From positions 5,001-69,000 of the forward strand of contig NW_026014844.1 in the NCBI RefSeq assembly GCF_020379485.1: a stretch of DNA of 64,000 nt. The letters are read 5' to 3'. Positions 33,831 through 46,111 of this stretch are shown piece after piece. Both the position numbers and the translations under genes were made by a program. The notes under the pieces are model-generated. The model did not search any database, was not told the origin of the DNA, and worked only from the letters and a program-made list of their open reading frames with translations. The DNA is from Brassica napus. Taxonomy: Eukaryota; Streptophyta; Magnoliopsida; Brassicales; Brassicaceae. Each line of letters opens with the position of its first letter. Within the stretch, counting starts at the first letter, position 1.

Positions 33831-34625
33831 TGTGGAAACACACGTACTTTTCGACACAGAGGCTACACATAGTTTTTTGAGTCCAGGACTGGTTGGAAAG
33901 AGTCTGTTATGTCTGAGTTCTAGGGATGATTCGAGACTAGTGAGGGCAGCCGGTGGGCAAATTATGCATTCACTAGGGCTCATGAAAAATATCCCGGTGA
34001 TGATCCAGGAGAGAAATCTGCCTGTAGATCTGATCAAGAAAAATATCCACGCGCCTACAAAAATCACTAGATGATCCTAGGCATGAATCTGTTTGGGAAA
34101 GTATCGGGCCACTCTCGATCGCCACAATGTTCGTGTGCAATTGGGGACTAGACCTCACCCGATCCAGTACCAAAGTCTGAGTCTGAGTCCAGCTCTAAGG
34201 AAAGTAGGGGTGTCAGCAGTCCAAGTGAATGAGATGCTTAGACAGGGTTGTGAAGTATTTTTGACCACAACTACCACTACGGAGCACGGCAATTCTGTTG
34301 ATCTGTCTGGGATCTCATTGGTATCGAGATCCATTGTCTGAGTCCGGCTTCAAGGAAAGTAGTGGTGTCAGCATTCCGTGTGGATCGGATGCTTAGACGG
34401 GATTGTGAAGTATTTTTTTGACCACAATTACCACTATGGAGCGCGGCAAATTCTGTTGATCTGAAAGATTTGTTTGAGGACCCGTTGGTCTCCGAGTTCC
34501 CAGATGTGTTCCGTTCGCTACAGAGTGTCCCCTCTGGTAGGTCGGATCCATTTATGATTGAACTGGAACCAGGGACAGCACCACTGTCCTAGAGTCCGTT
34601 TCTGTCGGCTCCGGCCGAGATGGCA
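33826..34625 (+). pseudogene. Element A protease remnant with internal duplication
   Basis: Begins VETHVLFDTEATHSFLSP (DTG changed to DTE), continues through MHSLGLMKNIPVMIQERNLPVDL, stops at 34072-34074, and resumes in another frame with YRATLDRHNVRVQLGTRP and VSAVQVNEMLRQGCEVF to 34341. A second, diverged copy of the last block lies at about 34350-34460. The end resembles the linker before RT (SAPAEMAEP near 34605), after which RT is missing. Non-functional, and shares its duplication with element B. Confidence 0.78.
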
Positions 34626-34639
34626 GAGCCGAAGTTGAC

Positions 34640-34900
34640 CACGTCCGAGAGAGGACCATGGTCGCAGTACAACCAAGTCGGAGTTTGACCTAAGGTTGAG
34701 AATGATCAAGTCCAGTAAAGGACAAGAATCAGGCCACGACCTATTCGGAGATGGACCTATGGTCGGGGTGAAACGGTCGAGTCCCTTAGTGGACCAGGAC
34801 CAGAGTACGATCGAGTCCATGGAAGGACCACGATCGAATTATGACAAAGTCCAGTGAAGGACAGAAGTCAAGTCTGAGGCGTTTTTAGTCTGGAGGGACT
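34640..34900 (+). repeat. Degenerate GTCC...GGAC repeat zone, element A
   Basis: Near-palindromic units such as TCCGAGAGAGGA, TCCAGTAAAGGA, TCCCTTAGTGGA, TCCATGGAAGGA and TCCAGTGAAGGA lie about 35 or 70 bp apart. The zone replaces the RT region and has no coding content. Confidence 0.6.
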
Positions 34901-35405
34901 AAGATTGCAATGTGGCCGAGCCTGAAAAGGTTATGGCCGGTTAAGGGGATGATCCAGTACGTTGTGGCTGAGGTCATGAACCTTATTGTCCATGAAGGAC
35001 AAAAGAACCATAACAAACTGTTAGAACTCGTTGTAGGACGAGCAGCCTAAAGATTGGAACAAGTTCGTGAGGACTTGACTGGTACATCGAGTGGTGTGAG
35101 GATTGGCCAAGTATGCAGCATGTTCCTAGGGACTGATTATGATCTAGTCTTGGACTATGATCAGAGAAAGAATAAAATCTGAAGAAGATGCTATTCAAAG
35201 GAAAGACATAGACTTGTTGGATACTAGGACAGCAACCTGGAGAGTTCGGCCAGTGACACAAGGAATGTCTTTGGATGGATTCTCAAGTATCCCTTGAATG
35301 GGTGCTTGATTGACCCTCGACTGTGGTCGAAGTAGACAAGTAAGGGTGCCATCAGCGAAACCAGAAAGGACCACTTGATAGGATTTTTGTGGTTAAATCC
35401 TTATC

Positions 35406-35419
35406 AAGTGGGGGAGACT
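35406..35419 (+). repeat. Second internal polypurine tract, element A
   Basis: AAGTGGGGGAGACT followed by TGTATAACG, 176 bp before the true tract. Shared with element B (16307-16320). Confidence 0.7.
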
Positions 35420-35581
35420 TGTATAACGATGGTCAAAGGAATTTGATCGTCGAAGTGGTCATTTGGTGGTTTTGAATCAAGCTTGTTCTATTCTCTAATC
35501 AAGACTAGAACAAGTTCGGTTGTAATATTTTGTCTTGGGACAAGGTATAATCATCACCGGATTCGAGGACGAATCCATTAC

Positions 35582-35595
35582 AAGTGGGGGAGACT
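35582..35595 (+). promoter_or_regulatory. Polypurine tract of element A
   Basis: AAGTGGGGGAGACT immediately before the 3' LTR start TGTCACGCCCCC. Confidence 0.9.
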
Positions 35596-38442
35596 TGTCA
35601 CGCCCCCAATCCTAGAAAGGATTTGTCGGGACGCCCATGGTTCGAAGAAACGTACCAGCCAGTCTTAGGACATCAAGGCAAGCGTTCCATGGTCGAGAAA
35701 GAAGGTTAAGAACATAAGGAAACTTAGACTTAACCTTATATAAGCTAAGAGACAGCTAGGACGAGTAAGACGGTACCTGGACGAAGTAGACAAGTAGCTC
35801 GGCCAGCTCAACGAAGCTAGGTTTAGTTCACTCCATCTCAGTCCCTACTAAGTCAGCTCCACTAGCTGGACTACTATCTCACTCAGCTGAGAGTCAGCTC
35901 ACCTCAGCTAGACGGACTGTTCGGGTTTTAGGCCGATGGTCCGGGTCCGGGTCAGTGGCGGGCTGTGAGGTCCGACCAGGAGGCTTGGGGCGTGGTTTGG
36001 GATTATTACCGACCCCAAACCCAATCAGAAAGGGCGATGGGATGCAAGTGGCCGAGAGGGCACAACCCTTGGCCGATGGTGCCCGTTCGCTAGCAAGTCG
36101 TGCCAGTTCGTGGGGCAAGACTTACCCCCTCGTTTTCTATAAATATGGGGCCGCTCCTGTTGGTTTCATTATCCAATTCCATAGTAAAATACTCAGAGAA
36201 AAACGTAGAGAGAGAGAGAGAGAGAGAGAGTCCCAGCCAAGAGATCGGCCGGAAAAGGGCCGGTCGTGGTGGTTTTGTATCTCCGGCAAGGAGAACGGTT
36301 TAGGAAAGAGGAGGCAGTGTGGTTATGAATACCCAAGGCATATAGAAAGGTCTGGAGAAGGACTCCAAAGCCGTGGTTCAGTCAGATAGGGTCAGTGGGT
36401 AACCACCGACTCATCGGCTAAGATAATTGGACAGTCCGAACCGGTCTAGCCATGGGCATTTGGATTGTGTCCTATTTTTCTCATTCTTTTCATCCAATTC
36501 TTCTTCTACTCCTTCTGTACATTGGCGTGGCCTTGTTGATGTGTTGGGATTGGTTATAACCGTGGTTCTGGTAGAGTAATGCGGTCGCGGTCCATAACCG
36601 ACGAGTTAGGCGCGCGCATGGTCTAAACCGGCCTCAGGTGATCCGATTGGATAGGGGCGGTTCTGTTCTGTTCTGAACGGTTGCAACCCTTCCTTGAGCA
36701 GTCGCAATGGTTCATGACTTGGGTAGGTTAAGGCGTGATCCTTTGGCCATAGGCCGGACACACGCACGGACCAGACAGTCCATACAGACGGGTAGGTCGA
36801 ACGGTTGGAGCATCTGAATGGGTGCGAGATGCCAAGGGTCATGAGTTGCCAAGAGGCACGAGTGTCCAAAGGGTACTAATTCCCAAAGGTGTGAGTTCCA
36901 AACGGTGCCATTGGTTCAAGGCTTAGGCCGAACCAAGTGGACAGTCCGCGGCTGCATTATCGAACGGACGGACGGTTAGTTTAACTGGAGTGTTGCGCAG
37001 CAAGGTCTGATCGGTTGCAAGGCAATCCGGTTTGGTCTTCGGCCTTACTCTGTGGTATGGATCCAGGCTTTGGGTCGGATCAGGTAAGAAGGTCCGTGAG
37101 ACTTTGGGCTGGACTTATAACTGGCCGATCGCACCTAGCTCTTAACCAGACGGTTAGACGGGACTATGGACGATCCGACTATGGTTGGATGGTTCTAGTC
37201 GCAAAGGCTAAGTAGGATATCTTACAATCAACCTCGGGTTGGTGAGTAGGATAGGCGCCATATGCCTTATATAGGGCGTACACCCACATGATGGCAATGG
37301 AAGGCCGGTTATATCAGTACATGCTAAGTGGACGATGGCTTATCAAGTCTAGTGGTCGGATCATGTTTCATGACGATGGTTCGATGGCCGAGCACTAGTA
37401 TGGATAGTCACGTTTCTGGAGTAAGAGTATTGGTGTGATGCTTCTATATATCAACCTTGGTGTTGATAGCTTCGGTATTGGCTAAGAGCCATGACGAAGT
37501 GTCTGGCTAGTATTATGTGTCGTCGACCATAGGTACTAAGCCTAGGTGTGATTGTTAATGGAAAGCCGTGTAAGATATGATCATGTTTGAGTATGGAAGA
37601 CCTGACCTCTGGATGATGGTTCAAGGTGTCGGAACTAATCTTATTTAGGAATGCATCGGTTGGTATGAACAAGTCATATCTGTTGTCTGGGTTATGTCCC
37701 AAGGCCGATCAGGCCAGATGATGACTCATCAGTTCCAAGTTATGTGAGGAAGGTTGGTTGATTGACTTAGGATCTAATGAGCTTTGTCAGTCCATAAGAT
37801 GGACTTGGTACTATTGCCTATAAGGCAAAAGGATTTTGGATTGTGCATGAGCCGAGAAAGGCCAGATGCAAACCCTTATCCTTTCAAAGACTTCTCAAAG
37901 GTTGAATGACTAAGTACCTAGTGGAGTTGTTTGATGCAGGAATCAAGATAAGGACCTTAAGTAAGATCATTGAGTGATCGTGGTCCAGCTGTCAAGCAAG
38001 ATCAATTTGAGTCAATGGAGGACCGATGAGCTAATAAGCTCCATAGATGTGGCAAAGGTATGATATAGCATTTACTTATGTAGATCTAGATAGAATGGTT
38101 TAGGGGAATGGAACCTCAGAATCGTATGGCTTGGTTTGGGTTTAGGATGGACCTTTAAGCTAATTGGTAGTTGAGTAAACTGACCAAGGCTAAGGTGATT
38201 CGACCAGACAAGTGTTAGATTGGTTTTAGACCAATGGTTTCCTAGAGAATAATCCGCTACGTATCTGTTGAAAGGATCTAGGCTATTAATGACTAGGGAA
38301 GTCTTTAGCTAAGATCTAAGTTAGCTCTCGCCTTTAGGCGATATTATAAATAAAGGGCAAAAATTAAGAGGTTCGGCCAGGAAGTGGACCGACCGACGTG
38401 AGGCATCGACCGCGGCCTAGGCGGCCGGGATCGGGTCTTACA
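35596..38442 (+). repeat. Element A 3' LTR (2847 bp)
   Basis: TGTCACGCCCCCAATCC... to ...GATCGGGTCTTACA, similar to the 5' copy throughout apart from the deletion near 35975 and scattered substitutions. TATA box at 36138-36145, GA leader at about 36208-36230, AATAAA at 38349-38354. Confidence 0.93.
36138..36145 (+). promoter_or_regulatory. TATA box of element A 3' LTR
   Basis: TATAAATA in the same context as in the 5' LTR. It could fire outward into the adjoining satellite. Confidence 0.6.
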
Positions 38443-38608
38443 CAAACAGTCCCCGGGAAGGGCCAGCGTGCTGAGTCCAAGGAGCAACGTGCTGATATGT
38501 GTACTGATGGACAGCCACGGACGTCCTGTGTGTGCTGATGGACACACACGGACACACGGACAGCCACGGATGTCCTGTGTGTGCTGACAGACACCCACGG
38601 ACGTCCTG
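38443..38608 (+). repeat. Satellite, block 5
   Basis: It starts with the right CAAAC duplication and completes the core interrupted at 30021 (AGTCCCCGGGAAGGGCCAGC). One core near 38490. It ends with TCCTG, the left target duplication of the next LTR. Confidence 0.92.
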
Positions 38609-41563
38609 TGTCATGTCCCTGATTCTGGCTAGGATCGTCCGAACGGACTGCGGTGCGTGGAGATGCACCAGTATGGTCATATGGCCCAAAGACAAGCGTG
38701 TCATAGCCTGGAAGTAAGGTTAAGGGCATCAGAAAACTAAGGGATAGCTAAACCAAGAAGGAGACAAGTATAAAGAAGCTGTACTAAGAGTATGGCAGCT
38801 GGGCGGTGCGGTAAGGAAGCTCGACCAGCTAAGTGAAGAGTAGTGCAGCTCAGTGTAGCTCACTGAAGAGTGTGTCAGCTCCCTGAGCTAGATGGACTAG
38901 CTCAATCAGCTGGGTCAGCTGGGGATCAGCTCAACTCAGCTGGACTGAGTGTTCGAGTCTTGGGCAGTTGGTTCGGGTCTGGACAGTGACCAAGCCATAT
39001 GGATGACCCATGTGTACCAATGGGTTCGAGGGCTCTTGTGGTTGGGTCATGGGCGTGGGCAATCAGTCTGGGCCTTGTTTGTACTTTTCCAGGAGTGGTT
39101 TGGCAGTTCCAGGGCGTGTGGTAACTGCCATAGGCGAAAGGGTGCAATCTGTACCATTGATTAAATCAATGGCCAGAAATGATACCGAAGGGATGCAATG
39201 GTTAAGAAGTAACCACCCCTTCTCCTATATAAGGAAGGCAAGTCCGTGCCTTTGCAGGCACGCCAGGGCTTCCTCCTACACCCTGAAACACAAAGAAACA
39301 CAGAGAAAAGACAGATAGTTGGTCGGATTCCCAATCCAAGACCCATGGTGGTGTGAAGGCCATAAAGAGGCAGTTTTGGGAGAGATCAAGGGGGAAAGTT
39401 ATGAACGACTTTCTGGTGGCTTTTGATCCGTGATGTTATCACCCAATGCATCCTCCAGGGCCTGAGAACACACGCAAATGGTGAGGAGAGAAGGTAGATG
39501 ACCGGAATTCATTCCTAAAGGCCAAGGCAGCCTTAAGGGCAGATGTGTGTAGAAAGGCAGTTTCATGGAAGTGCAAGGGGAGTTATGAAAGACCCTGTGG
39601 CAGGTTTTAACCACTGATGAACACGTCCTAGGCTTCCTCTGCATCTTGGGAACACACGCAAACACCCAGGAGAGAAGGGAGAAGGCCGGACTTCACTCAC
39701 AATGGCATAAATAGCCTTGAAGGTGGATGCAGTGTAGAAACTGGTTTCATGGAAGTTCCATGGAAGGAGTGATGGTCACGAACCATGGTTAGATCTTATC
39801 AATACTGGAAGTATTTGAAAAGGGTTTTATGAAGGCCTGCTAGGAAGAGCATGGACGCCCCTGATGAGGTAACAGTTGGGGACTGCAGACCATTGGACAT
39901 AGTCTGGTACACTATGGGCTGATCTGGTCCTGTAGTTACACCTTACTCTGTTTTATGATTATTAATCATATTATTTCTTCTTCTTATGATTGATATTGAT
40001 GATTAGACATGGTAGCACTGAACCATGGCTTGGCCGGTTCAGAAGAACCCTCCATGGCCTTGGTTTGGCAGCTAAGTCTGGATCTCCTACTTCCTTATGG
40101 ATTTATGGCGATCTGACTTTGGAATCCTCTCAGTGGTGAATTATCATGAATTATCATGGTATTTGGGGATTTTTATCTGATTGATTTCGAGATGGTCAAG
40201 GTGGCCGGTGGGGCTGTTCTAGGTCGAGATCCATAGGATCGAGATCGGTTCTTGGAATTCTGACTTGACCATTCTCTTAGTTAAGATTTATCATGAATTA
40301 TCATGAATCCTAATGAGTTTTTAGGGATTGATTTAGAGATGGTCCCTTGGGCCGGTTTGGCTTATCTTGGCCGAGATCTATGGGATGGAGGCCGGTTCTG
40401 GGAAATATGATTGGACCATCCTCTTAGTTATGATTTATCATGAATTGTCATGAATTGTAATTGTTTTTGGAGCAGGTTTGCTTGCGGTCGAAATTGCACC
40501 TGAGGGCATATTGGGGTCAGATCCTTGTGTTAGGATATCTGATCATATGTTTGTGTGCTGGAACATATTGTCACTTATGATATTGATCATAAGGAATTGC
40601 TGGTTATCAACCTTGGTGTTGGTAAGGCAGGCCGTGTGTGACCTGATCATGGGCAAGGATGGACGACCTGATCCTTGGATGATGGATCAAGGTGTCTGAT
40701 CTGATTGATCAAAGGATGCACCGGTGGTAAGAGCAACACTAATCAGGTTCAGTGGGACATGGTTCCATGACTGATTAGGAAGTATGAAGACTCATCAGTT
40801 CTGAGTCATGTGGGGTGGTTGGTTGATTGACTCAGGATCTGATGGGCATTGTTAGTCCATGAGCTGGACTTGGTATCATAAGTTGATAAGGCAAAAAGGA
40901 TGTGGGACAGTGCATGAGCTGGTAAGGGCCAGATGCATGTCCTTAGCTGTTTGAAGACTTCTCAAGGGTTACTTATGTCTGTGGGGATGGTTGGCTGAAT
41001 GACTAAGTACCTAAGGGAGTTGTTTTGTGTGTGTAAAGGAGCTGGACGCAGTATATGGCAGCTGGCCATAGCTCGGTCCAAGCTCAGTTCGAGTGTGACA
41101 GCACGATCAGCTGGTTTATGAGTTCATTCAGCTAGAGTAGCTGGGCCGATGAGCTAACAAGCTCCGTGGATGTGGCAAAGGTATGATCTAGCAATGTTGC
41201 ATAGATCTAGATAGAATGGTTAGGGGAATGAACCTCAGATTTGTATGTCTTGATTTGGGTTCGGGATTGACCTTGGAGCTAGCTGGTAGTTAAGTATATG
41301 AACCATTAGCCGAGGTGATTCGACCAGACAAGTATTATATTGGTTATAAACCAATAGTTAAGTAGATACTATTCCGCTGTGCATAAGTTGAAAGGATCTA
41401 GCTAGGGAATGACTAAGGTAGTCTTGAGCTAGGATCTGAGTTAGCCCTCGCCAATGGGCGATATCTTAAATAAAGGGCAAAATTTTTAGAGGCTCGGTCC
41501 GGGTATGGACTGAGCGACGTGAGGCATCGACCGCGGCCTAGTCGGCCGGGATCGGGTCTTACA
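38609..41563 (+). mobile_element. Solo LTR, family 3 (2955 bp)
   Basis: TGTCATGTCCCTGATTCTGG... to ...GATCGGGTCTTACA, flanked by TCCTG (38604-38608) and TCTTG (41564-41568), a target duplication with one change. No primer site or coding sequence lies inside, so it is a solo LTR. It has a CAGCT cluster (38800-38945), a TATA box, two degenerate ~190-bp direct repeats (about 39375-39570 and 39580-39755) and AATAAAGGGC at 41469. Related copies are 47432-49966 and, inverted, 56027-57811. Confidence 0.9.
39226..39233 (+). promoter_or_regulatory. TATA box of family-3 LTR
   Basis: TATATAAG, followed by an A/CACA-rich leader (AAACACAAAGAAACACAGAG) instead of a pure GA repeat. Confidence 0.6.
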
Positions 41564-42406
41564 TCTTGTGTGTGCTGACGGACACCCACGGATGTCCTGT
41601 GTGTACTGAACAGACAGCCCACGTGTGCCGAAATCACCCGAACAGTCCTTGGGAAGGGCCAGCATGCTGAGTCCAAGTACCAGCGTGCTGATATGTGTAC
41701 TGATGGACAGCCACGGACGTCATGTGTGTGCTGACGGACACACACAGACGTCCTGTGTGTGTTGACAGACAGCCACGGACAGCCACGAACGTCCTGTGTA
41801 TGCTGGCGGACACCCACAGACACACACAAACACACACGGACAGCCATGGACGTCCTGTGTGTGCTGACGGACAGCCACAGACAGCGACAGACGTCCTGTG
41901 TGTGCTGGCGGACCCTCACTGAGGTTCTGTGTGTACTGAACAGACACCCCACGTGGGCCAAAATCACCCGAACAGTCCACGGGAAGAGTCAATGTGCTGA
42001 GTCCAAGGACCAACGTGCTGATATGTGTACTGATGGACAGCCACAGACGTCTTGTGTGTGCTGACGGACACACAGGGACAGCCCCGGACGTCTTGTGTGT
42101 GCTGACGGACACACACGGACTTCCTGTGTGTGCTGACGGATACCGACAGACGTCCTGTGTGTACTGAACAGACAGCCCACGTGGGCCAAAATCACCCGAA
42201 CAGTCCAGGGGAAGGGTCAGCATGCTGAGTCCAAGGACCAACGTTCTGATATGTGTACTTATGGACAGCCACGGACGTCCTGTGTTAACTGACGGACAGA
42301 CACGGACACACACGGACAGCCACGGACATCCTGTGTGTGCTGACATATAGCATGGACAGGCACGGACGTCCTGTGTGTGCTGGCGGACACCCACGGACAT
42401 CCTCTG
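41564..42406 (+). repeat. Satellite, block 6
   Basis: Same satellite and orientation, with cores near 41688, 42017 and 42238. It resumes the module interrupted at 38608 and ends with CTCTG, the left duplication of the next LTR. Confidence 0.92.
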
Positions 42407-45400
42407 TGTAGAAACCCGTTAAAAAAAAAAAAGAAGAAAAGAAAAGAGTGGTCGAGTATCTTTGTGGTGGTTAAGTCGCGGGCAATAAGGATCGATCGAG
42501 AATTTTTGAAGTACGATGTGGTCGAAGAATGGATCGTGAGTGAACCATGAGACATATTAAGCTGCTCTACCTTTCTTAGAAGAGTCTTAGATTGATCAGA
42601 CGAAGTTTTTGGAAGAATCACATTTTTGGAAGCACGACGGTTTAGAAGCTCGACGTTTTTGAAGATTGACGTTTCTTCATCGCGATGTTTTCTCGGAATA
42701 TCTTCGTATCAGTAAAATATTATTCTGAAGACATTATAAGTCGGAAGCAGGACGGGAATTAAGCAGGACGGGAAGCAAGCACGACGGGATTAAAGCACGA
42801 CGGGAAAACCCGAAGTTGGGCGAAAACCCTATTTTTGGTATTATCGATTTTTCGAGGAAGCCGAAGGCTCGGGAAATATTTACCGCCAAGGTCAGACTTC
42901 AGATTGGAGTTTATTAAAAATATTAAACTCATCTGAATGGGCGTAGAAAAATATTCGGGATTGATCGCGGGACGAAAATTCACCGGAAGGGTCGAAATCA
43001 GTCGAATGGACCGAGAAGCTCGAGCTGGCCTTATCTATGAGATAAGGACGTGATGTAACCTGCCTGGAATGGTATGTGGCAAGGGAAGCAGGAGGTGTTG
43101 AAGCCCAGGAGAGCACAGCATGCTGATTGACACCCAGAAGCACGAGGTGCCGCGAAACCTGCGATCGGAGCATGCTGAGCGACATGTGTGCGCTGAGTGT
43201 CAATCTGGATGAGGTCAGGCCGTGGATCAGACATCTGGAGGGCATGGTGTCACTCTGCATGATGTCCTGGTCATGCCATCAGACATGTGGAGCACGAGGT
43301 GCCGCGACGCATGCGTCCGGAGCCATGCGAAGCGACACACGGGCTGCCACACGGCTTGTTTCTGATTGGTTGCTGCATCCTATATAAACCCCACGACCCC
43401 AGCTCATTTCAAACCATCCAGCACACCTGAAACTCAGAGAAAAACGTGAGAGAGAGAGAGAAAGAAGTAGAAAAAGAAAGTAAGAGGTTCTGAGCTATTT
43501 CGAGAGTTTTAGAGAGTTTTCGAGATCAGTTTCTCTACTGATTTCAAGTCAGCGCCTAGGGAAGGTTCTGGCCAACTGAAGATCAACCAATTGAAGATCA
43601 ATTCAGATGGGAAGCAAGTTAACGTGGTTAGAGATAGAGAGAAAGATAGTGTAGCTGAGTTCTGAAGACCGATACTCCACCGAGAAGGCCAGTTCCGTCC
43701 AATCGGCGATTCTCTACGATTGTGACGCGGAAGCTCTGTCCAATTCAATCCGTCCAAGCCAGTCATATTCTCCTACAATCAAGTGGAGGTGCTGTCCAAG
43801 ATTAGTTCAGTTCCATGGGTTCAGATCAGTCGAAGTTCTCCTCGATACTCCGCCGAAATGTCCGAAGAACTGTCCAGCAGCTAAAGGAGATTCTGTCCAG
43901 ATCAGTCTGTCCAGATGTGTCAGTTCCTTCATGATGAAGCCGAGGTTATGTCCAAGTCAAGATCAGTCCAGTACAGTCCAGTCAAGGCGTCCCTTGGGTT
44001 TTGGCCAAGTCCTCTACGATCAACCAGCTGCTTCTCGCCTAGAACACTGTGAGTTGGTTTGTTTGAATTCCACTTGGAATTTAGGGTAGATCGAGTCTGC
44101 ATATAGAGTAGAATGATCACGCTATTGAATGGTAGAGTCCTTAGGGTTATTTTATTTATGGAACCGGAATCAGTTTAGCAAGGGCTAAGCTGAGATGAAT
44201 GGAATTAAGACTGAGTTAATAACCTGACTAGGACTAGGGCTAGGATGCATCATGTTTTCTATTCTTGCGTGTTGATATGGTTGAGTGCAGGTTCCCGTTA
44301 TCTTTAAAGATAGTTTCTTAGCGGGAGGCTGGACTATCTGGGTAACGGTTTGATTGTATTGTTTAGTATTGATATTATTGTTTAGTAGTTAGTACTAAGG
44401 GTCTTAGGCCATATAGGCCGGACTACTGATACTATGGTTAGTCTTGTGGAGTCGAGTGTCTAGTTAGGATCTGGAACTTTATCTTTAGGTTAGGTTCTAG
44501 ATTGAGTTTGTGTTGTGTGAGTGTGCCGACAGTATGTGCGTAACCCGCCCATACTAGGCTTGTGTAGGGGTGATTAGTGTTTCCTCGGCCTTGTACCCAG
44601 CGGGTTCAAGGAAACCCCTTATTCGCTGGATCGGGAAGACTCAGACGAACGGTGTCATGTACTATGGCTGAGTATTACACGACGGTGTAATGGGACAGTG
44701 ACCCGAAGGACTGTGGGCTGTCGCTCGGTGACCCGAAGGACTGTGGGCCGCGGTCGGTTGAAAGTTCCTTCTTCTGGCCTTTGTGGTAGGGAGATAGGAT
44801 ATTGCCGATAGAGAGGAGGAACACGAGATCACCAGGGCCCATGTTAGAGTATTGAGTCTAGAGTTAGAATAGTGTGTCGAGTTAGTTTTATTGTGTCATC
44901 TTGAGGGTGAGGAACCCTCGAGATAGTGTAGCACCGATATACGGTGTTACGAGTTAGATCGAGTCGTAGTTACTCATAGTCTTATTAGTGTGATTGTGTT
45001 TGTGGTTGATTGATTTGCTTGCAGGTTCTGACATTAAGTCCTAAGTCTGGCTTAGGTACCGGATTAGGCTTTATGTGTATTTTGTTAGTGTAGGCCTGAC
45101 GTTGGCCTATATGTGTTTGAGTGATTGCTTGTGAAGGGTGGTGGATATTAAAGCTATGCTGTATCATTGGTTGGCCGATCATGTTCTTGTTTGATTGTTG
45201 GTCGATCGACTAGTGATACTTGTATAGTCTAAGTGTCTAACACTACATGAGTACTGAACTCAGGCGTATATATGGTTAACTAGGGATTGGTTGTTGACTT
45301 GTTTTTATGCAGGTTCCCGTTACTTGAAGCTAGATCATGGCAGGAGGCCAAGTCTAACTTAGTAACGGTTTGCTTAGCCTTAGCTTTTATTGCATGCTAG

Positions 45401-46111
45401 GGCTAGATTGATTGTTATATTGGGTTGTCCGGGTTAGAGTCTAGGTTGCGGGTAGAGGCCGCCAGCTCACTGAGTAACATTAGGTTACTCATCCAACTCC
45501 GTTGTCCTTTTTGCAGGTCACTTTAGGTAAGGATGATCGGATAGCTTGGTGCTGGACGTTAGGACCGCCGGTGTAGATTTTCATGCCTTTTGTAAACGGT
45601 ATTGTGGATTTTTGTTTAGATGACTCGATTTGGCATTAGGCCGGGACCGGTCTCGAATTATATCAATGTATGGATATTTCTCGAATCAATAAAGTAATTG
45701 TTTTATATGCGCTTCATGAGTACTCTGATATTTGACTAGTCCGGTCTAACACAACGTTAGGTCGTAGTACGGGTTGAAAAGCCTTAGGCCTCGATCTAAC
45801 GGAAAACGCTAACTCTAGGTACGGGTTGCAAAGCCTTATGCCTTGACGCAGCGGGACGAGTTAGTGGATGAACTGGTCTAGGTCGTGGAGTAAAGTTTGT
45901 GACTCTGACCGGATTGTCCCTAGCCCGTCACGTAGCGCTTCCGGACCATGGTGTTGGGTTGGACGGTCAGTCATGTTCTTGTTTGATTGTTGGCTGGCCG
46001 GTTGGCCTTTCATCTCCAACCCTGGGTATTGTACGGTCGATCGGTCATGTTCTTGTTTGATTGTTGGCCGGTTGATCGACCATATGTCTAGGACGGTTCG
46101 GGGGTGTTACA
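42407..46111 (+). mobile_element. Solo LTR, family 4 (3705 bp)
   Basis: TGTAGAAACCCG... to ...CGGGGGTGTTACA, flanked by an exact CTCTG duplication (42402-42406, 46112-46116). It has no primer site, no polypurine tract and no credible gene, hence probably a solo LTR of a large gypsy element. It contains an A-rich start, a TATA box, a GAGA-rich leader (43448-43485), repeated short phrases (GCAGGTTCCCGTTA near 44287 and 45310; GTTCTTGTTTGATTGTTGG three times; GTGACCCGAAGGACTGTGGG twice) and AATAAA at 45688. The inverted element at 52950-55489 appears distantly related. Confidence 0.88.
43381..43388 (+). promoter_or_regulatory. TATA box of family-4 LTR
   Basis: TATATAAA, followed by a CAGCACACCTGAAACTCAGAG-type start region and a GA-rich leader. 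Confidence 0.6.

Larger units (their letters stand above)
30022..38442 (+). mobile_element. Element A: complete non-autonomous gypsy derivative
   Basis: An 8.42-kb element with both LTRs, a primer site, a polypurine tract and a CAAAC target duplication (30017-30021, 38443-38447) in the middle of a satellite core. The internal region is only 2650 bp and contains a degenerate protease region but no RT, RNase H or integrase and no recognisable gag. It must have used proteins from a relative. Its internal structure is the same as element B, so this deleted form itself multiplied. Confidence 0.93.

Noticed and set aside
39010..39318. 102-codon frame in the family-3 solo LTR as a gene
   Set aside because: It crosses the TATA box region, is not obviously kept in the copy at 47926-48129, and has no recognisable domain.
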